From JBEKTY01 sp049515555 (GTDB taxonomy: Bacteria > Planctomycetota > Planctomycetia > Pirellulales > Thermoguttaceae), in the NCBI GenBank assembly GCA_049515555.1, contig JBEKTY010000210.1, positions 1-11,596 of the forward strand: 11,596 nucleotides of DNA. The letters are read 5' to 3'. This document shows positions 11,596 through 11,596 of the stretch, piece after piece. The notes under the pieces were generated by a model that saw only the letters and a program-made list of their open reading frames with translations, ran no database searches and was not told where the DNA came from. How positions within the stretch are numbered: position 1 is the first letter of the stretch; every line of letters starts with the position of its first letter. The translations under genes and the position numbers were made by a program.

Positions 11596-11596
11596 C

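Overview
The window is high-GC, bacterial and densely coding. I read it as a planctomycete-like chromosome, perhaps near Pirellulales. The reasons are a secreted protein with a DUF1080-type domain, a large orphan membrane protein, and several families of short palindromic intergenic repeats of a kind I associate with such genomes. This placement is inference; no marker gene settles it.

Left half (1-5811, minus strand): the glutamate synthase operon gltB-gltD. gltB (1517 aa) is complete. gltD starts on the last base of the gltB stop (TAATG), has its own strong Shine-Dalgarno, and runs off the left edge after 419 codons. Together they encode the alpha and beta subunits of NADPH-dependent GOGAT, which makes glutamate from glutamine and 2-oxoglutarate.

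Middle (5812-6383): a divergent intergenic region. It holds a 231-bp composite palindromic element with perfect 25-bp terminal inverted repeats and a cluster of GGTCTCC/GGAGACC hairpins inside. It also holds a candidate minus-strand promoter for gltBD and a TATAAT box and Shine-Dalgarno for the plus-strand genes.

Right half (6384-11442, plus strand): a signal-peptide protein joining a DUF1080-like domain to a PHP/amidohydrolase-like domain, then a roughly 1149-residue multi-pass membrane protein I do not recognise. Their junction is a cluster of GGGACAGTCCC repeats that encodes the last ~37 residues of the first protein. The second gene carries at least two in-frame copies of another palindromic repeat, in opposite orientations, plus a further hairpin repeat.

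Right edge (11443-11596): more copies of the palindrome found upstream of gltB, including a perfect 27-bp inverted repeat, then the last 14 codons of a convergent minus-strand gene.

The most unusual content is the repeats: several families sit between genes, at a gene end and inside a reading frame without breaking it. I found no CRISPR array, tRNA, rRNA or transposase gene.
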